Shown here: positions 8,142 to 16,133 of the stretch, one piece after another | Layout of the letters: every line of letters begins with the position of its first letter | How positions within the stretch are numbered: the stretch's first letter is position 1 | Source of the DNA: Pseudomonas kermanshahensis | GTDB taxonomy: Bacteria; Pseudomonadota; Gammaproteobacteria; Pseudomonadales; Pseudomonadaceae | Reading direction: 5' to 3' | Assembly: GCF_014269205.2 (NCBI RefSeq) | Contig: NZ_JABWRY020000001.1 | Coordinates: 5,132,001-5,196,000, forward strand | Length of the DNA stretch: 64,000 nt | The notes under the pieces: generated by a model | Told to the model about the DNA's origin: nothing | Seen by the model: the letters and a program-made list of their open reading frames with translations, nothing else | The model's database searches: none | Program-made: the position numbers and the translations under genes

Positions 8142-9012
8142 GCCGGGCGGCGTGTTCGGTGAACAGCCGCACCGGTTCGGCGCCCTTGCCGACTGCCCCC
8201 AGCGACTGGTTGACGATGTCCAGGTGATCGAGCGGGTAGTCATCGCCGATCACCTGCCCCAGGTGCGAGCTGAAGCGCCCGACCATGCCGTCGCAATGGC
8301 CCTTTTCCTTGACGAAGCTGCGGGCGAACAAGCGGCAGAAGCGGTTGCTGCCGTCAAAGCGGTTGCGCCCTCGGTCAGTCAGGCCAGGCTGCAAGGTGCC
8401 TGACCAGGAGTAGTAGCGCACGCCGTTGACCTGCGCGGGCCCATCACCGCCCCAGGTGTCGGGCAGGCCCTGTGGATAAGCCTGGTTGAACAGCGCCACC
8501 CCGGCACTGGTCAGCGCCTGGTGCGAGGCGTGCACATCGATGGGCAGCGGGTCCCGCCGCCAGCCGGTTTCCAGCCACACCAGCAGCACTGCCACGCCAT
8601 GCAGCACCGCCTTGAGCATGCGCCCTTGGGGTGAATCGCCAGGCGCAGTGCGTTCCAGGTGGTCAGCCAGTTCGGAGCCATGGTTGGGCCCCGCCACCGA
8701 CGTCACCGAAGCCACCCGGTCGGGCCGTTTGGCGGCCGCATAGCGCGCATCCAAGGCGCCTTGGCTGTGGCCGATCAGGTTGACCTTGGCCGCGCCGCTG
8801 CGCTGGCAGATGCCTTCGATGATCGCCAGCAACTGCTCGCCGCGCACTTCGCTGGAATGCAACGGCGACACCTGCACGGCATGCACCTGCGCGCCGCCCT
8901 TGCGCAAGGCCGGCACGATCCCGAACCAGTAGGGATAAAGCAGTACCCGCACGAAGCCGAGCATGCCCGGCACCAGCACCACAGGGTATCGCGTAGCCAG
9001 TTCCTGCCCCAT
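8122..9012 (-). CDS. Family I-type triacylglycerol lipase, no signal peptide
   Basis: A 296-residue alpha/beta hydrolase of the Pseudomonas lipase family I. The nucleophile elbow GHSQG is at 81-85 (Ser83); CDGMVG gives Asp241 and the pattern DHLDIVNQ gives His263, completing the triad. Cys226 and Cys240 match the disulphide pair of secreted lipases. Yet the protein begins MGQELATRYPVVLVPGML, directly at the first beta strand, with no Sec signal, and no foldase gene is adjacent. A strong AGAGGGG ribosome binding site precedes the ATG, so the start is sound. It probably acts inside the cell or leaves by another route. Confidence 0.85.
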   Translation of the reverse strand: MGQELATRYPVVLVPGMLGFVRVLLYPYWFGIVPALRKGGAQVHAVQVSPLHSSEVRGEQLLAIIEGICQRSGAAKVNLIGHSQGALDARYAAAKRPDRVASVTSVAGPNHGSELADHLERTAPGDSPQGRMLKAVLHGVAVLLVWLETGWRRDPLPIDVHASHQALTSAGVALFNQAYPQGLPDTWGGDGPAQVNGVRYYSWSGTLQPGLTDRGRNRFDGSNRFCRLFARSFVKEKGHCDGMVGRFSSHLGQVIGDDYPLDHLDIVNQSLGAVGKGAEPVRLFTEHAARLKAAGL

Positions 9013-9135
9013 TGCCCTGCCCCTCTCCGTGGACGACGGCCCACACTACAGCGGCTTCGATGACCATCGCAATCGAACTCCTGGCGCGCCGTGCGGTTCC
9101 AAACCAGAACAGACCCTTGAGCAAGGAGCGGGACC

Positions 9136-9477
9136 ATGTACAAGCAGACCCTGGCAATCCTTCTGGCCAGTGCAACCCTGGCCGCCTGCGGCAGCCGCCC
9201 GGAAAACCCGGTGGATTACGTCACCTACCGTGACGAACCGTTGGTCAAGCAGGTCGAGCACGGCATGACCATGCAGAAGGTCATTGCCATCGGCGGCAGC
9301 CCGTCGAACGTGATCGACCTGCCGCACGGGGGCACCTGCAACGACTACATCCTCAACCGCGACGGCAAGCAGCAGCCCTACTACGTGCGTTTCGACGCCA
9401 CCGGGCATGTCGACGCCAAGGGCTTCAAGACGTGCAAACAACGACAAGAGGACAGCGACGCCGTCCACGGCGCGTGA
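9136..9477 (+). CDS. osmE: OsmE-type small lipoprotein (SmpA/OmlA fold)
   Basis: A 113-residue lipoprotein with signal peptide and lipobox LAAC (Cys18). The conserved segment YVTYRDEPLVKQVEHGMTMQ and the GGTCNDYIL motif fit OsmE, a small BamE-like outer-membrane lipoprotein induced by osmotic stress in E. coli. It is preceded by AAGGAGCGGG. Function beyond osmotic induction is unknown. Confidence 0.88.
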   Translation: MYKQTLAILLASATLAACGSRPENPVDYVTYRDEPLVKQVEHGMTMQKVIAIGGSPSNVIDLPHGGTCNDYILNRDGKQQPYYVRFDATGHVDAKGFKTCKQRQEDSDAVHGA

Positions 9478-9525
9478 GCCTTCGTTACCACTTGACCCCC
9501 CGTCCTGATTCGTTTGGAGATAACC

Positions 9526-10056
9526 ATGAGCAACGTTGAACTGACCGATGTGAAAACCCTGCGCGAACGTGCCCGCCAGCACGTGGAGCAAGGCGCGGTG
9601 ACCGAGGGTTACCACGCCGACCGTACCGAGATCCTGCGCCTGCTCAACGAGTCGCTGGCCACCGAATTGGTCTGCGTGCTGCGTTACAAGCGTCACTACT
9701 TCATGGCCAGCGGTATCAAGGCCAGCGTGGCAGCCGAAGAGTTTCTGGAGCATGCCAACCAGGAAGCCGAGCATGCCGACAAGTTGGCCGAGCGGATTGT
9801 CCAGCTGGGTGGCGAGCCGGACTTCAACCCGGACAACCTGACCAAGAATTCCCATGCCCAGTACGTGGCAGGTAGCAACTTGAAAGAAATGGTGCTTGAA
9901 GACCTGGTGGCCGAGCGCATTGCGATCGACAGCTACCGCGAGATCATTCAGTACATTGGTGATAGCGACCCGACCACGCGCCGTATTTTTGAAGACATCC
10001 TGGCGCAGGAAGAAGAGCACGCGGACGATATGTCCGATTTGCTGCAAGGGCTGTAA
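9526..10056 (+). CDS. Ferritin-like / bacterioferritin-like protein
   Basis: A 176-residue four-helix ferritin-like protein. A complete di-iron ligand set can be read: Glu47, Glu80-x-x-His83, Glu130 and Glu162-x-x-His165. The heme-ligand Met52 of true bacterioferritin has no clear counterpart, and the N terminus is longer, so this is a Bfr/Dps-like iron protein rather than BfrA or BfrB. ATG 9526 has TTTGGAGA upstream; the frame's apparent start at 9514 is a weak non-ATG codon. Likely role: iron oxidation and storage or oxidative protection. Confidence 0.85.
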   Translation: MSNVELTDVKTLRERARQHVEQGAVTEGYHADRTEILRLLNESLATELVCVLRYKRHYFMASGIKASVAAEEFLEHANQEAEHADKLAERIVQLGGEPDFNPDNLTKNSHAQYVAGSNLKEMVLEDLVAERIAIDSYREIIQYIGDSDPTTRRIFEDILAQEEEHADDMSDLLQGL

Positions 10057-10062
10057 TCGCAC

Positions 10063-10184
10063 GGGGCTGCGTTGCAGCCCATTCGCGGCACAAGGCCGCT
10101 CCCACAGGTTCACCGCACAGTTCAGGCTTTGCGGAGCACTTGTGGGAGCGGCCTTGTGCCGCGAATGGGCCGCAAAGCGGCCCC
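10063..10184. repeat. REP-like inverted pair, variant core
   Basis: Opposed arms TTCGCGGCACAAGGCCGCTC and complement, flanked by GGGGCTGCGTTGCAGCCC and GGGCCGCAAAGCGGCCCC. This is the 'AAGGCCGC' variant of the REP core, between convergent genes. Confidence 0.85.
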
Positions 10185-10190
10185 CTTTAC

Positions 10191-12257
10191 TCATTTCTTG
10201 CCTTTCACCTCAGTCGGCGCCTTGCCCGCCCTCATCTGCTGCAACAACGGTGTGCACTGATTAGGCTCATCCCCACTGCTCGGCGCGATCAATGCCAGCA
10301 ACCCCGCCGCCGGCCCCGCGACCACCCCTAACGCCACCATCCCCGCGCCACGCAACGCCAATGGCACAGCCTGCACCCCGGCACTGGGCTTGGCAAACGG
10401 CCCGCGCACGTACAACGGCGAACGCAGCGAGAACAGCCGCAGCCCTTTCGACTCTGGGGTGATTTTCAGGTCAAGCTGCTCGCTGGCAAAATTCGCCGTG
10501 CCGTTGATGTAGATGATCGCGTTCTCGGTATCGAAGATGAACAGGCGTGTCGTCGCCAGCCCATCCTTGATGCCGACATCGGCCGCCGCGCAGTTGATCT
10601 GCACGTCCTCGTCACCGAACAACTTGCCAATCACGTAGTTGCCCACGTTCAGCCCGGCGATTTCCATCAGGCTGCGGCTGACCGCACCATCGTTAATCAA
10701 CATGCGCAGGTCGCCATTGGCCGTGCCCAGCAGTGCCGCCACCGAGTTGCCGCGGCCGGTGATGTCGGCATCGCCGTTCAACTCGCCAAAGCTGGTCTGC
10801 ATCGGCGCGAAGGTGGGGAACAGTTGCTTGAGCTTGAAGCCCCGCGCAGTCAGCTGTGCCCGGCCCTGCAAAGGGACGCTGCGGCCATCCAGGCGGATCC
10901 TGGAAGCCAGGTTGCCGCCGGCTACGCCAAAGCGCAGCGGTGCCATGCGCAGCAGGCCGTCTTCGAGAATCACGTGGGCAGACAGGTCGTTGAACGGCAA
11001 TTGCTCACTGTGGACGATGCGCTTGCCGGCAAATTCGACGTCGGCGTCCATGGCGCGCCAGCGGTCGGTGCGAAACTCCTCCACCGGCAGCACTTTGCCC
11101 GTCGGCTGCTTGCTGGCTCCGCCGCGGGCTTTCTGCTCGGCGTTGGAATCGGCACCGATCAGCGGCGCCAGGTCCTTGAACAAGAGCTGGTTGGAGACCA
11201 GCTTGCCGGAGAGTTTGGGCCGTGGCTGGCTGGCCACGAAGGCCAGGTCGCCGTGGATGTCGCTGTCGCCGATCTTGCCGTTGAACCCTTGGTAATTGAA
11301 CGTGGCGCCTTGCTCGGCATGCAGGTTGGCGCTGAGGTGGCCGTCGGTGGCATAAGCCGGGGTGTCCGGCAGGGTCACGCCGGTCAATGGGTAAAGGTTG
11401 CCCAGGCTATTGCCGGACAGGCGCAGGCGCAGGTCGAGCGCGCCGAGGTTGCGCGGGTCAGTCAGGGTACCGGCAAGCACTACGTGGGTATCCGCGATGC
11501 GCACATCGGCCTGCAACGGGAACGGTTGGCTGGCATCCTGCAGCGCCAGCAGGCCACCGATCTTGCCGGTGCCCGACACTGGCTGGCCCTTGTAGCGGCC
11601 TTGGGCCTTGAAGCCGAACGCGTAGTCTTGGGCGCCGCCGGTTTTCTCGGCACGCGCCTTGCCGACGATGTCGCTGAACGGGATCGGCTTGCCCAGCGGG
11701 TCGACCTGCACCTTCATGCTGGTCTTCAGGGTCTGGTCATCAAGGCTGACGTTGCCTTGGTCAAAACCGATGGCCCCGATGTCCAACGCCCATTTCGAGG
11801 GTTCCGCGTTTTCGTCTTTGGGGCCGAAGTCAAAGGTCCAGTTAGCGCGTCCGTCGGCCAGGCGAGTGAGGCTGGCCGTCGGTTTAGTCAGGTTGATGCG
11901 GGGGATGACAATCTGCTGGAACACCAGCGGCAGCGGCGCCAGGCGGAATTCCACCCGCTCGAGGCCAACCATTTTCGGCTCCTTGAGCCAATCGGGGTTG
12001 CCCAAGGTCAGGTCCTCGGCAATGAAGTGCGGCCAGGGCACCCACGCGCGCCAACCACCTTCTTCAGGTTCGGTGCGCCACTTCACGGCAAGGTTGCCAT
12101 TGATCGCGAACGGCCGGTGCAGGGCTTCGGATACCTTCTCGTTGAGCAACGGCTTGACGCGGTTCCAGTCGAAGGTGGCGATTACCACCACCAGTATCGC
12201 CACGAGGGTCAACAGGGTGGCAAGGGTCCAGACGAGGATTCTGGCGGGTCGCGTCAT
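10191..12257 (-). CDS. AsmA-family protein (YhjG-like)
   Basis: A 688-residue protein with one N-terminal membrane segment (about 6-28) and a long beta-rich periplasmic region. The opening TATFDWNRVKPLLNEKVSEALHR and the C-terminal AsmA_2-type region (LMEIAGLNVGNYVIGKLFGDEDVQINC) identify the family. AsmA-like proteins span the periplasm and are implicated in phospholipid traffic to the outer membrane. The ATG at 12257 places the membrane segment at the normal position; 17 extra in-frame codons upstream are not conserved in character. It ends inside the REP pair. Confidence 0.88.
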   Translation of the reverse strand: MTRPARILVWTLATLLTLVAILVVVIATFDWNRVKPLLNEKVSEALHRPFAINGNLAVKWRTEPEEGGWRAWVPWPHFIAEDLTLGNPDWLKEPKMVGLERVEFRLAPLPLVFQQIVIPRINLTKPTASLTRLADGRANWTFDFGPKDENAEPSKWALDIGAIGFDQGNVSLDDQTLKTSMKVQVDPLGKPIPFSDIVGKARAEKTGGAQDYAFGFKAQGRYKGQPVSGTGKIGGLLALQDASQPFPLQADVRIADTHVVLAGTLTDPRNLGALDLRLRLSGNSLGNLYPLTGVTLPDTPAYATDGHLSANLHAEQGATFNYQGFNGKIGDSDIHGDLAFVASQPRPKLSGKLVSNQLLFKDLAPLIGADSNAEQKARGGASKQPTGKVLPVEEFRTDRWRAMDADVEFAGKRIVHSEQLPFNDLSAHVILEDGLLRMAPLRFGVAGGNLASRIRLDGRSVPLQGRAQLTARGFKLKQLFPTFAPMQTSFGELNGDADITGRGNSVAALLGTANGDLRMLINDGAVSRSLMEIAGLNVGNYVIGKLFGDEDVQINCAAADVGIKDGLATTRLFIFDTENAIIYINGTANFASEQLDLKITPESKGLRLFSLRSPLYVRGPFAKPSAGVQAVPLALRGAGMVALGVVAGPAAGLLALIAPSSGDEPNQCTPLLQQMRAGKAPTEVKGKK

Positions 12258-12596
12258 TGCGTGATTCTCCTGACGGCATGGCACAAAGCGGGCGCCGATG
12301 GCACTCATTAACTCGGACTGATGAAAACCCGCTGGGTTTTATCCGTGGCGCCATGATAGCGAAGTTTTTCCTGGCTTCTTGTTCAGCATTTGCGCTGGGC
12401 AAAGGCCTTACCCTGGCCCTAAAGCATGAAATCAAAAAGCCATCACCCACCTCAAGACACTTGCACTAGAGCCATCAGCAGCCTCTATCAATGCTGTCGA
12501 TTGTTACCATTATCCTTATGAACTTTTCTCTGGCGCTCCCGGGCGTAGCATTGGCTCCGTACCCACTTTCCAGCCCCCCAGAGGAGCACCGAAATC
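12258..12596. other. Gene-free stretch between divergent asmA-like and repeat-protein genes
   Basis: No convincing ORF. It contains a small perfect hairpin AAAACCC-gct-GGGTTTT at 12324-12340 and AT-richer sequence before the repeat-protein gene (around 12490-12530), which is the probable promoter area. No clear -35/-10 pair stood out. Confidence 0.5.
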
Positions 12597-13004
12597 ATGA
12601 AACGCCACCTGCTGACCCTGACCCTGTCCCTGCTTGCTGCCAACGCTTTTGCCCTGCCGGCCGCTGAACAGCACCTGACCGCCGAATCGCGTTCCAGCAC
12701 CGCAGAAATCGCCCAGCCGCTGAAAACCGTTGCCGAAGGCGGTTCGGATCGCTTGATCGAACGCACTGGCCGCGTAGCCGAAGGCGGCTCCGACCGCTTG
12801 ATTGAACGCACTGGCCGTGTAGCCGAAGGTGGCTCCGATCGCCTGATCGAACGCACTGGCCGGGTTGCCGAAGGTGGCTCCGATCGCCTGATCGAGCGTG
12901 CTGGCCAAGTCGCCGAAGGCGGTGCCGACCGTTTGATCGAACGCGCTGGCCGTGTAGCTGAAGGTGGCTCGGATCGCCTGGTTGAACTCAGCCGTGTGAG
13001 CTGA
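12597..13004 (+). CDS. Exported protein made of six 15-residue tandem repeats
   Basis: A 135-residue protein. Residues 1-19 are a Sec signal peptide (ends ANAFA), about 25 residues follow, then six consecutive repeats from residue 45 to 134 with the unit VAEGGSDRLIERTGR. The first three copies are identical in protein; later ones vary (TGR to AGQ or AGR, S to A), and the last is degenerate (LVELSRV). The ribosome binding site is GAGGAGCACC. I recognise no enzyme motif. Very similar low-complexity proteins in Pseudomonas have been given the name 'phage infection protein', which I treat as unproven. It has its own terminator. Confidence 0.8.
   Translation: MKRHLLTLTLSLLAANAFALPAAEQHLTAESRSSTAEIAQPLKTVAEGGSDRLIERTGRVAEGGSDRLIERTGRVAEGGSDRLIERTGRVAEGGSDRLIERAGQVAEGGADRLIERAGRVAEGGSDRLVELSRVS
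12729..12998 (+). repeat. 45-bp tandem repeat, six units, inside a coding sequence
   Basis: Six in-frame 45-base units each beginning at a Val codon of the GT-GCCGAAGG kind (12729, 12774, 12819, 12864, 12909, 12954). Copies differ mainly at third codon positions, showing selection on the protein while the DNA drifts. Confidence 0.9.
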
Positions 13005-13053
13005 TCGCCATGGTCGAAAAGAACAACCTGCAGCACATTGCCTGCTCACCTCC

Positions 13054-13087
13054 AAGCCCGGTCCATTGACCGGGCTTCGTTTTTTTA
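13054..13087 (+). terminator. Rho-independent terminator of the repeat-protein gene
   Basis: Stem AAGCCCGGTC / GACCGGGCTT with loop CATT, followed by CG and a run of seven T. It lies 50 bases after the stop codon and just before the TetR gene. Confidence 0.9.
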
Positions 13088-13128
13088 ACTAGAGTGCCCA
13101 GCCTCGACCGACACAGAATCCTGCCCCC

Positions 13129-13761
13129 ATGCTGCCGCGCGCCGAACAGAAGCTACAGACCCGCCAGGCCCTGCTCGATGCCGCCTGCCAGCTCATGGAG
13201 AGTGGCCGTGGTTTCGGCAGCATCAGCCTGCGCGAAGTGGCGAAAACGGCGGGTATCGTACCGACCGGTTTCTACCGGCATTTCCCCGACATGGACGCAC
13301 TGGGCCTGGCCCTGGTGGCCGAGGTCGATACCACCTTCCGCCAGACCATCCGCCTGGTGCGCCAGAACGAATTCGAGTTTGGTGGCATTACCGACGCCTC
13401 GGTACGCATCTTCCTCGACGTGGTCGCCGCCCACCGCGCCCAGTTCCTGTTCCTGGCCCGTGAGCAATACGGGGGCTCGCAGGCGGTCCGCCAGGCGATT
13501 GCCCGCCTGCGCCAGGACATCAGCGACGACCTGGCCACCGACCTGGCACGCATGAAGCGCTGGCAGCACCTGGACACTGCGGCACTGGCGGTGATGGCCG
13601 ACCTGGTGGTGAAGACCGTATTCGCCACCCTGCCGGAGCTGATCGACAGCCCCGACGCGGGTTATCCACAGGCCCTGACCGCGCAGGAAAAAATCACCCA
13701 GCAGTTGCGCTTCATCTTCGTCGGCGCACGCCATTGGCAAGGCTTGGGTAACCCGGGCTGA
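13129..13761 (+). CDS. TetR-family regulator resembling DesT/FabR
   Basis: A 210-residue TetR protein. The helix-turn-helix is at about 33-55 (SLREVAKTAGIVPTGFYRHF). The long match in character to P. aeruginosa DesT (MLPRAEQK.QTR, ESGRGFGS, FDASVRIFLD, FLAREQYGGS, VVKTVFATLPELID) makes a DesT/FabR-type role likely: sensing the ratio of unsaturated to saturated acyl-CoA and repressing fatty-acid desaturation genes. Unlike P. aeruginosa, no desCB genes are beside it, so its targets must be elsewhere. Confidence 0.85.
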   Translation: MLPRAEQKLQTRQALLDAACQLMESGRGFGSISLREVAKTAGIVPTGFYRHFPDMDALGLALVAEVDTTFRQTIRLVRQNEFEFGGITDASVRIFLDVVAAHRAQFLFLAREQYGGSQAVRQAIARLRQDISDDLATDLARMKRWQHLDTAALAVMADLVVKTVFATLPELIDSPDAGYPQALTAQEKITQQLRFIFVGARHWQGLGNPG

Positions 13762-13773
13762 TCTGTTGGCTAT

Positions 13774-13836
13774 GCGGGCCTCTTCGCGAGCAGCTCGATC
13801 ACCTGTGGGAGCGGGCTTGCCCGCGAAGAGGCCCGT
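13774..13836. repeat. REP-type inverted repeat (compact)
   Basis: Outer arms CGGGCCTCTTCGCG / CGCGAAGAGGCCCG with a rearranged centre: one full REP core on the minus side and a shortened copy on the plus side. Confidence 0.8.
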
Positions 13837-13900
13837 GTAAACAACCCAAAACCCCAGTTCTGCTACCATGGCGCACTGCCCGATTGTGACGAGCGCTTTC

Positions 13901-14998
13901 ATGTCCGACCCCCGCCCCACTCCGCCCGAACTGGCCCGCTTCAACCAGCACTTCGCCGAGCGTATCGTGCCGCTGTGGCAAGGCCCGGGCTGGAACGACG
14001 AAATGGCCCTGCCCTTCGAAGCCCTGGACGCCCAGCACCGCCCATTGCCCGTGCAACGCTACCGGGCGATGGCCTGCGCTCGCCAGCTGTACCTGTTCAG
14101 CAGCCGCATCGAGCAACCCGGCGCGGCAGCGCGAGCGGCGGCGTTGTTCCGTTCGTTGCAGCGGCATTTTCACGATGCCGAGCACGGTGGCTGGTTCTAC
14201 AGCATCGATGCCGAAGGCAAGCCGCTGGACCGCCGCAAAGACCTCTACACCCATGCGTTCATCGTGTTTGCCTGCGCCCATTACTGGGGCAAGGTTCGCG
14301 AGAGCCTGGTGGAGTCTGCACTGAACGCTGCCCTGGAAATCATCAGCGAGCAGTTCGCCCGCGACGACGGCCTGTACGAGGCCAGCCTGGGTGAAGACTG
14401 GTCCGACCTGGGCAGCGGCCCGCTGCAGAATCCGCAGATGCACCTGGCCGAAGCGTTCCTGCAGGTGCTTGCCGTGCGTGAGGATGAAGGCGTGCAGCAG
14501 GCCCTGCTGCACCTGTGCGAGGCCCTGCAGGCGCAGTTCATCGAACCGCAGCATGGCCTGATGCTGGAAAAGCCAAATGGCGCTGTGGATAACTGGTTCG
14601 AACCGGGTCATCAGTTCGAGTGGTTTTACCTGCTCGATACCTCGCCCCTGCTACGTGGCACGCCACTGCATGGCTCCATTGCCCGCGCCTTCGAATACGC
14701 CGAGCAGTACGGGGTTAAAGATTCGGCGGTGCTGTCGATGCTCGCGGTGGACGGCAAGGTGCTCGATGCCACCCAGCGGATCTGGGCCCAGGCGGAGTAC
14801 CTGCGGGCGCTGGCGTTGCGGTCAGGGAATGAGGCGAAACTGGCTGCGCAATTGCAGGCGATGGAGCAGCGGTTCCTGCATGACGGCGGCTGGTATGAGT
14901 GCCGAGATGGCGAGGGCGCGGTCAGCCGACATGACATGCCTTCCACTACGCCTTATCACTTGGCGACTTGCCTGGAAGGGCTTCAGCGCTTGCAATGA
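13901..14998 (+). CDS. AGE-family sugar epimerase/isomerase (mannose isomerase-like)
   Basis: A 365-residue (alpha/alpha)6-barrel type protein of the N-acylglucosamine 2-epimerase family. Characteristic segments are RYRAMACARQLYLFS, HGGWFYSIDAEG, KDLYTHAFIVFACAHY, PGHQFEWFYLL and DGGWYECRDGEG; the histidines in YTHAF, PGHQFEW and the late RHDMPSTTPYH are candidate catalytic residues. Members from Pseudomonas interconvert mannose and fructose. The ATG at 13901 is chosen over 13868. It is probably cytoplasmic and monocistronic. Confidence 0.82.
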   Translation: MSDPRPTPPELARFNQHFAERIVPLWQGPGWNDEMALPFEALDAQHRPLPVQRYRAMACARQLYLFSSRIEQPGAAARAAALFRSLQRHFHDAEHGGWFYSIDAEGKPLDRRKDLYTHAFIVFACAHYWGKVRESLVESALNAALEIISEQFARDDGLYEASLGEDWSDLGSGPLQNPQMHLAEAFLQVLAVREDEGVQQALLHLCEALQAQFIEPQHGLMLEKPNGAVDNWFEPGHQFEWFYLLDTSPLLRGTPLHGSIARAFEYAEQYGVKDSAVLSMLAVDGKVLDATQRIWAQAEYLRALALRSGNEAKLAAQLQAMEQRFLHDGGWYECRDGEGAVSRHDMPSTTPYHLATCLEGLQRLQ

Positions 14999-15071
14999 CC
15001 TGACATTTTTACCAGTTTCCGTTCTCGTGTCGCGTTGATAGCGTAAGGGCTCCATTGATAGGAGTTTGACC

Positions 15072-15317
15072 ATGAGCAATGAAACGCTGAAGGCTCACTT
15101 CCAAAAGGAAATTGCTGCTACCGAAAAGGATGTCGCGACCTCGAAGCTTGAGAAGAACAAGCTGCTCCACGAGCAAAAGCTGGGCCTGCTTTCAAGCCTG
15201 CTGAGGTATGCCGAGGGGCACCCAACCAGAGAAGATGCCATGCTCGCTGATGTCGTCAACGATATGCTGCAAGCCTTGCACCTTCTCGATTCAAACAAAA
15301 CCTTCCGCGACCACTGA
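15072..15317 (+). CDS. Small hypothetical protein
   Basis: An 81-residue helical, charged protein I do not recognise. ATG 15072 has GGAG at 15061, a good distance; an in-frame TTG two codons earlier is less likely. The sequence is low in Cys, lacks signal peptide and membrane segment, and has alternating Lys/Glu patterns (ATEKDVATSKLEKNKLLHEQKL) suggesting a helical hairpin. It lies alone between the AGE gene and a terminator-like hairpin. Real-gene status rests on the ribosome binding site and the following hairpin. Confidence 0.55.
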   Translation: MSNETLKAHFQKEIAATEKDVATSKLEKNKLLHEQKLGLLSSLLRYAEGHPTREDAMLADVVNDMLQALHLLDSNKTFRDH

Positions 15318-15326
15318 AAGCCGTGA

Positions 15327-15363
15327 AGCAGCATGGGCAGGCTTTTTACCCGCCCATGCTGCT
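15327..15363. terminator. Terminator-like hairpin between convergent genes
   Basis: Arms AGCAGCATGGGC / GCCCATGCTGCT are a perfect 12-bp inverted repeat around a loop containing five T. No strong T-run follows on either strand, so it may end transcripts from both sides weakly. Confidence 0.55.
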
Positions 15364-15365
15364 GA

Positions 15366-16133
15366 TCAGCCCTTGACCGACCGATCGATCGAGAACCCTG
15401 CCCAGTCCTGGCTCACTGGCATCAGCTCCAGGCTGTTGATGTTGATGTGCGCCGGCTGGTTGAGAATCCAGAAGATGGTCTCGGCAATATCCTGCGGCTG
15501 GATCGGCTCGGCACCTGCGTAGGTGGCGTCGTACTTGGCCTGGTCGCCACCGAAACGCACCAGCGAGAACTCGCTCTCGCACAGCCCCGGCTCGATGTTA
15601 CTGACGCGCACGCCCGTGCCGCGCAGGTCGCAACGCAGGCTCAGCGAGAACTGCCCGACGAACGCCTTGGTGCCGCCATACACGTTGCTGCCCGGGTAGG
15701 GGTAATTGCCCGCCACCGAGCCGACGTTGAGGATCGACGCGCCACGCCCGTGGGCGATCAACCGAGGCAGCAGCAGGCGCGTGGTGTACATCATGCCCTT
15801 GATGTTGGTGTCGACCATGGTTTCCCAGTCGTCCAGGCTGCAGTTCTGCGCCGCATCCACGCCCAGGGCCAGGCCGGCGTTGTTGACCAGGCCACGCAGT
15901 TTATCGAACCCAGGCGGCAGGTTGCCGATGGCCGCCTCCATGGCTTTGCGGTCGCGTACATCGAGCACCAGCCCGTGCACCTCGGTCTGGGCTGACAGTT
16001 CTGCGCACAGCGCATCCAGGCGCTCCTTGCGGCGACCGGTGAGGATCAGCTTCCAGCCGGCCTGTGCAAAACGTCGGGCGGTGGCCTCGCCGAAACCGGA
16101 AGTCGCGCCAGTGATGAATACGGTGGACGTCAT
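15366..16133 (-). CDS. ydfG: SDR oxidoreductase, YdfG type (3-hydroxy acid dehydrogenase)
   Basis: A 255-residue classical short-chain dehydrogenase. TGATSGFG is at 8-15, the NADP-preferring GRRKERL at 33-39, NNAG at 84-87, Ser139, and Tyr152-x-x-x-Lys156. The overall pattern (GLVLDVRDRKAMEAAIGNLP, NIEPGLCESEFSLVRF) matches YdfG, an NADP-dependent enzyme acting on L-allo-threonine, serine and 3-hydroxypropionate-type acids. The ATG at 16133 starts the Rossmann strand; 30 further in-frame codons upstream are non-conserved. A DnaA-box-like 9-mer lies 15 bases upstream. Confidence 0.88.
   Translation of the reverse strand: MTSTVFITGATSGFGEATARRFAQAGWKLILTGRRKERLDALCAELSAQTEVHGLVLDVRDRKAMEAAIGNLPPGFDKLRGLVNNAGLALGVDAAQNCSLDDWETMVDTNIKGMMYTTRLLLPRLIAHGRGASILNVGSVAGNYPYPGSNVYGGTKAFVGQFSLSLRCDLRGTGVRVSNIEPGLCESEFSLVRFGGDQAKYDATYAGAEPIQPQDIAETIFWILNQPAHININSLELMPVSQDWAGFSIDRSVKG

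Noticed and set aside
9136-9477. OsmE gene as a Pho or sigmaS regulated site with a readable promoter
   Set aside because: No distinct promoter element could be read upstream.
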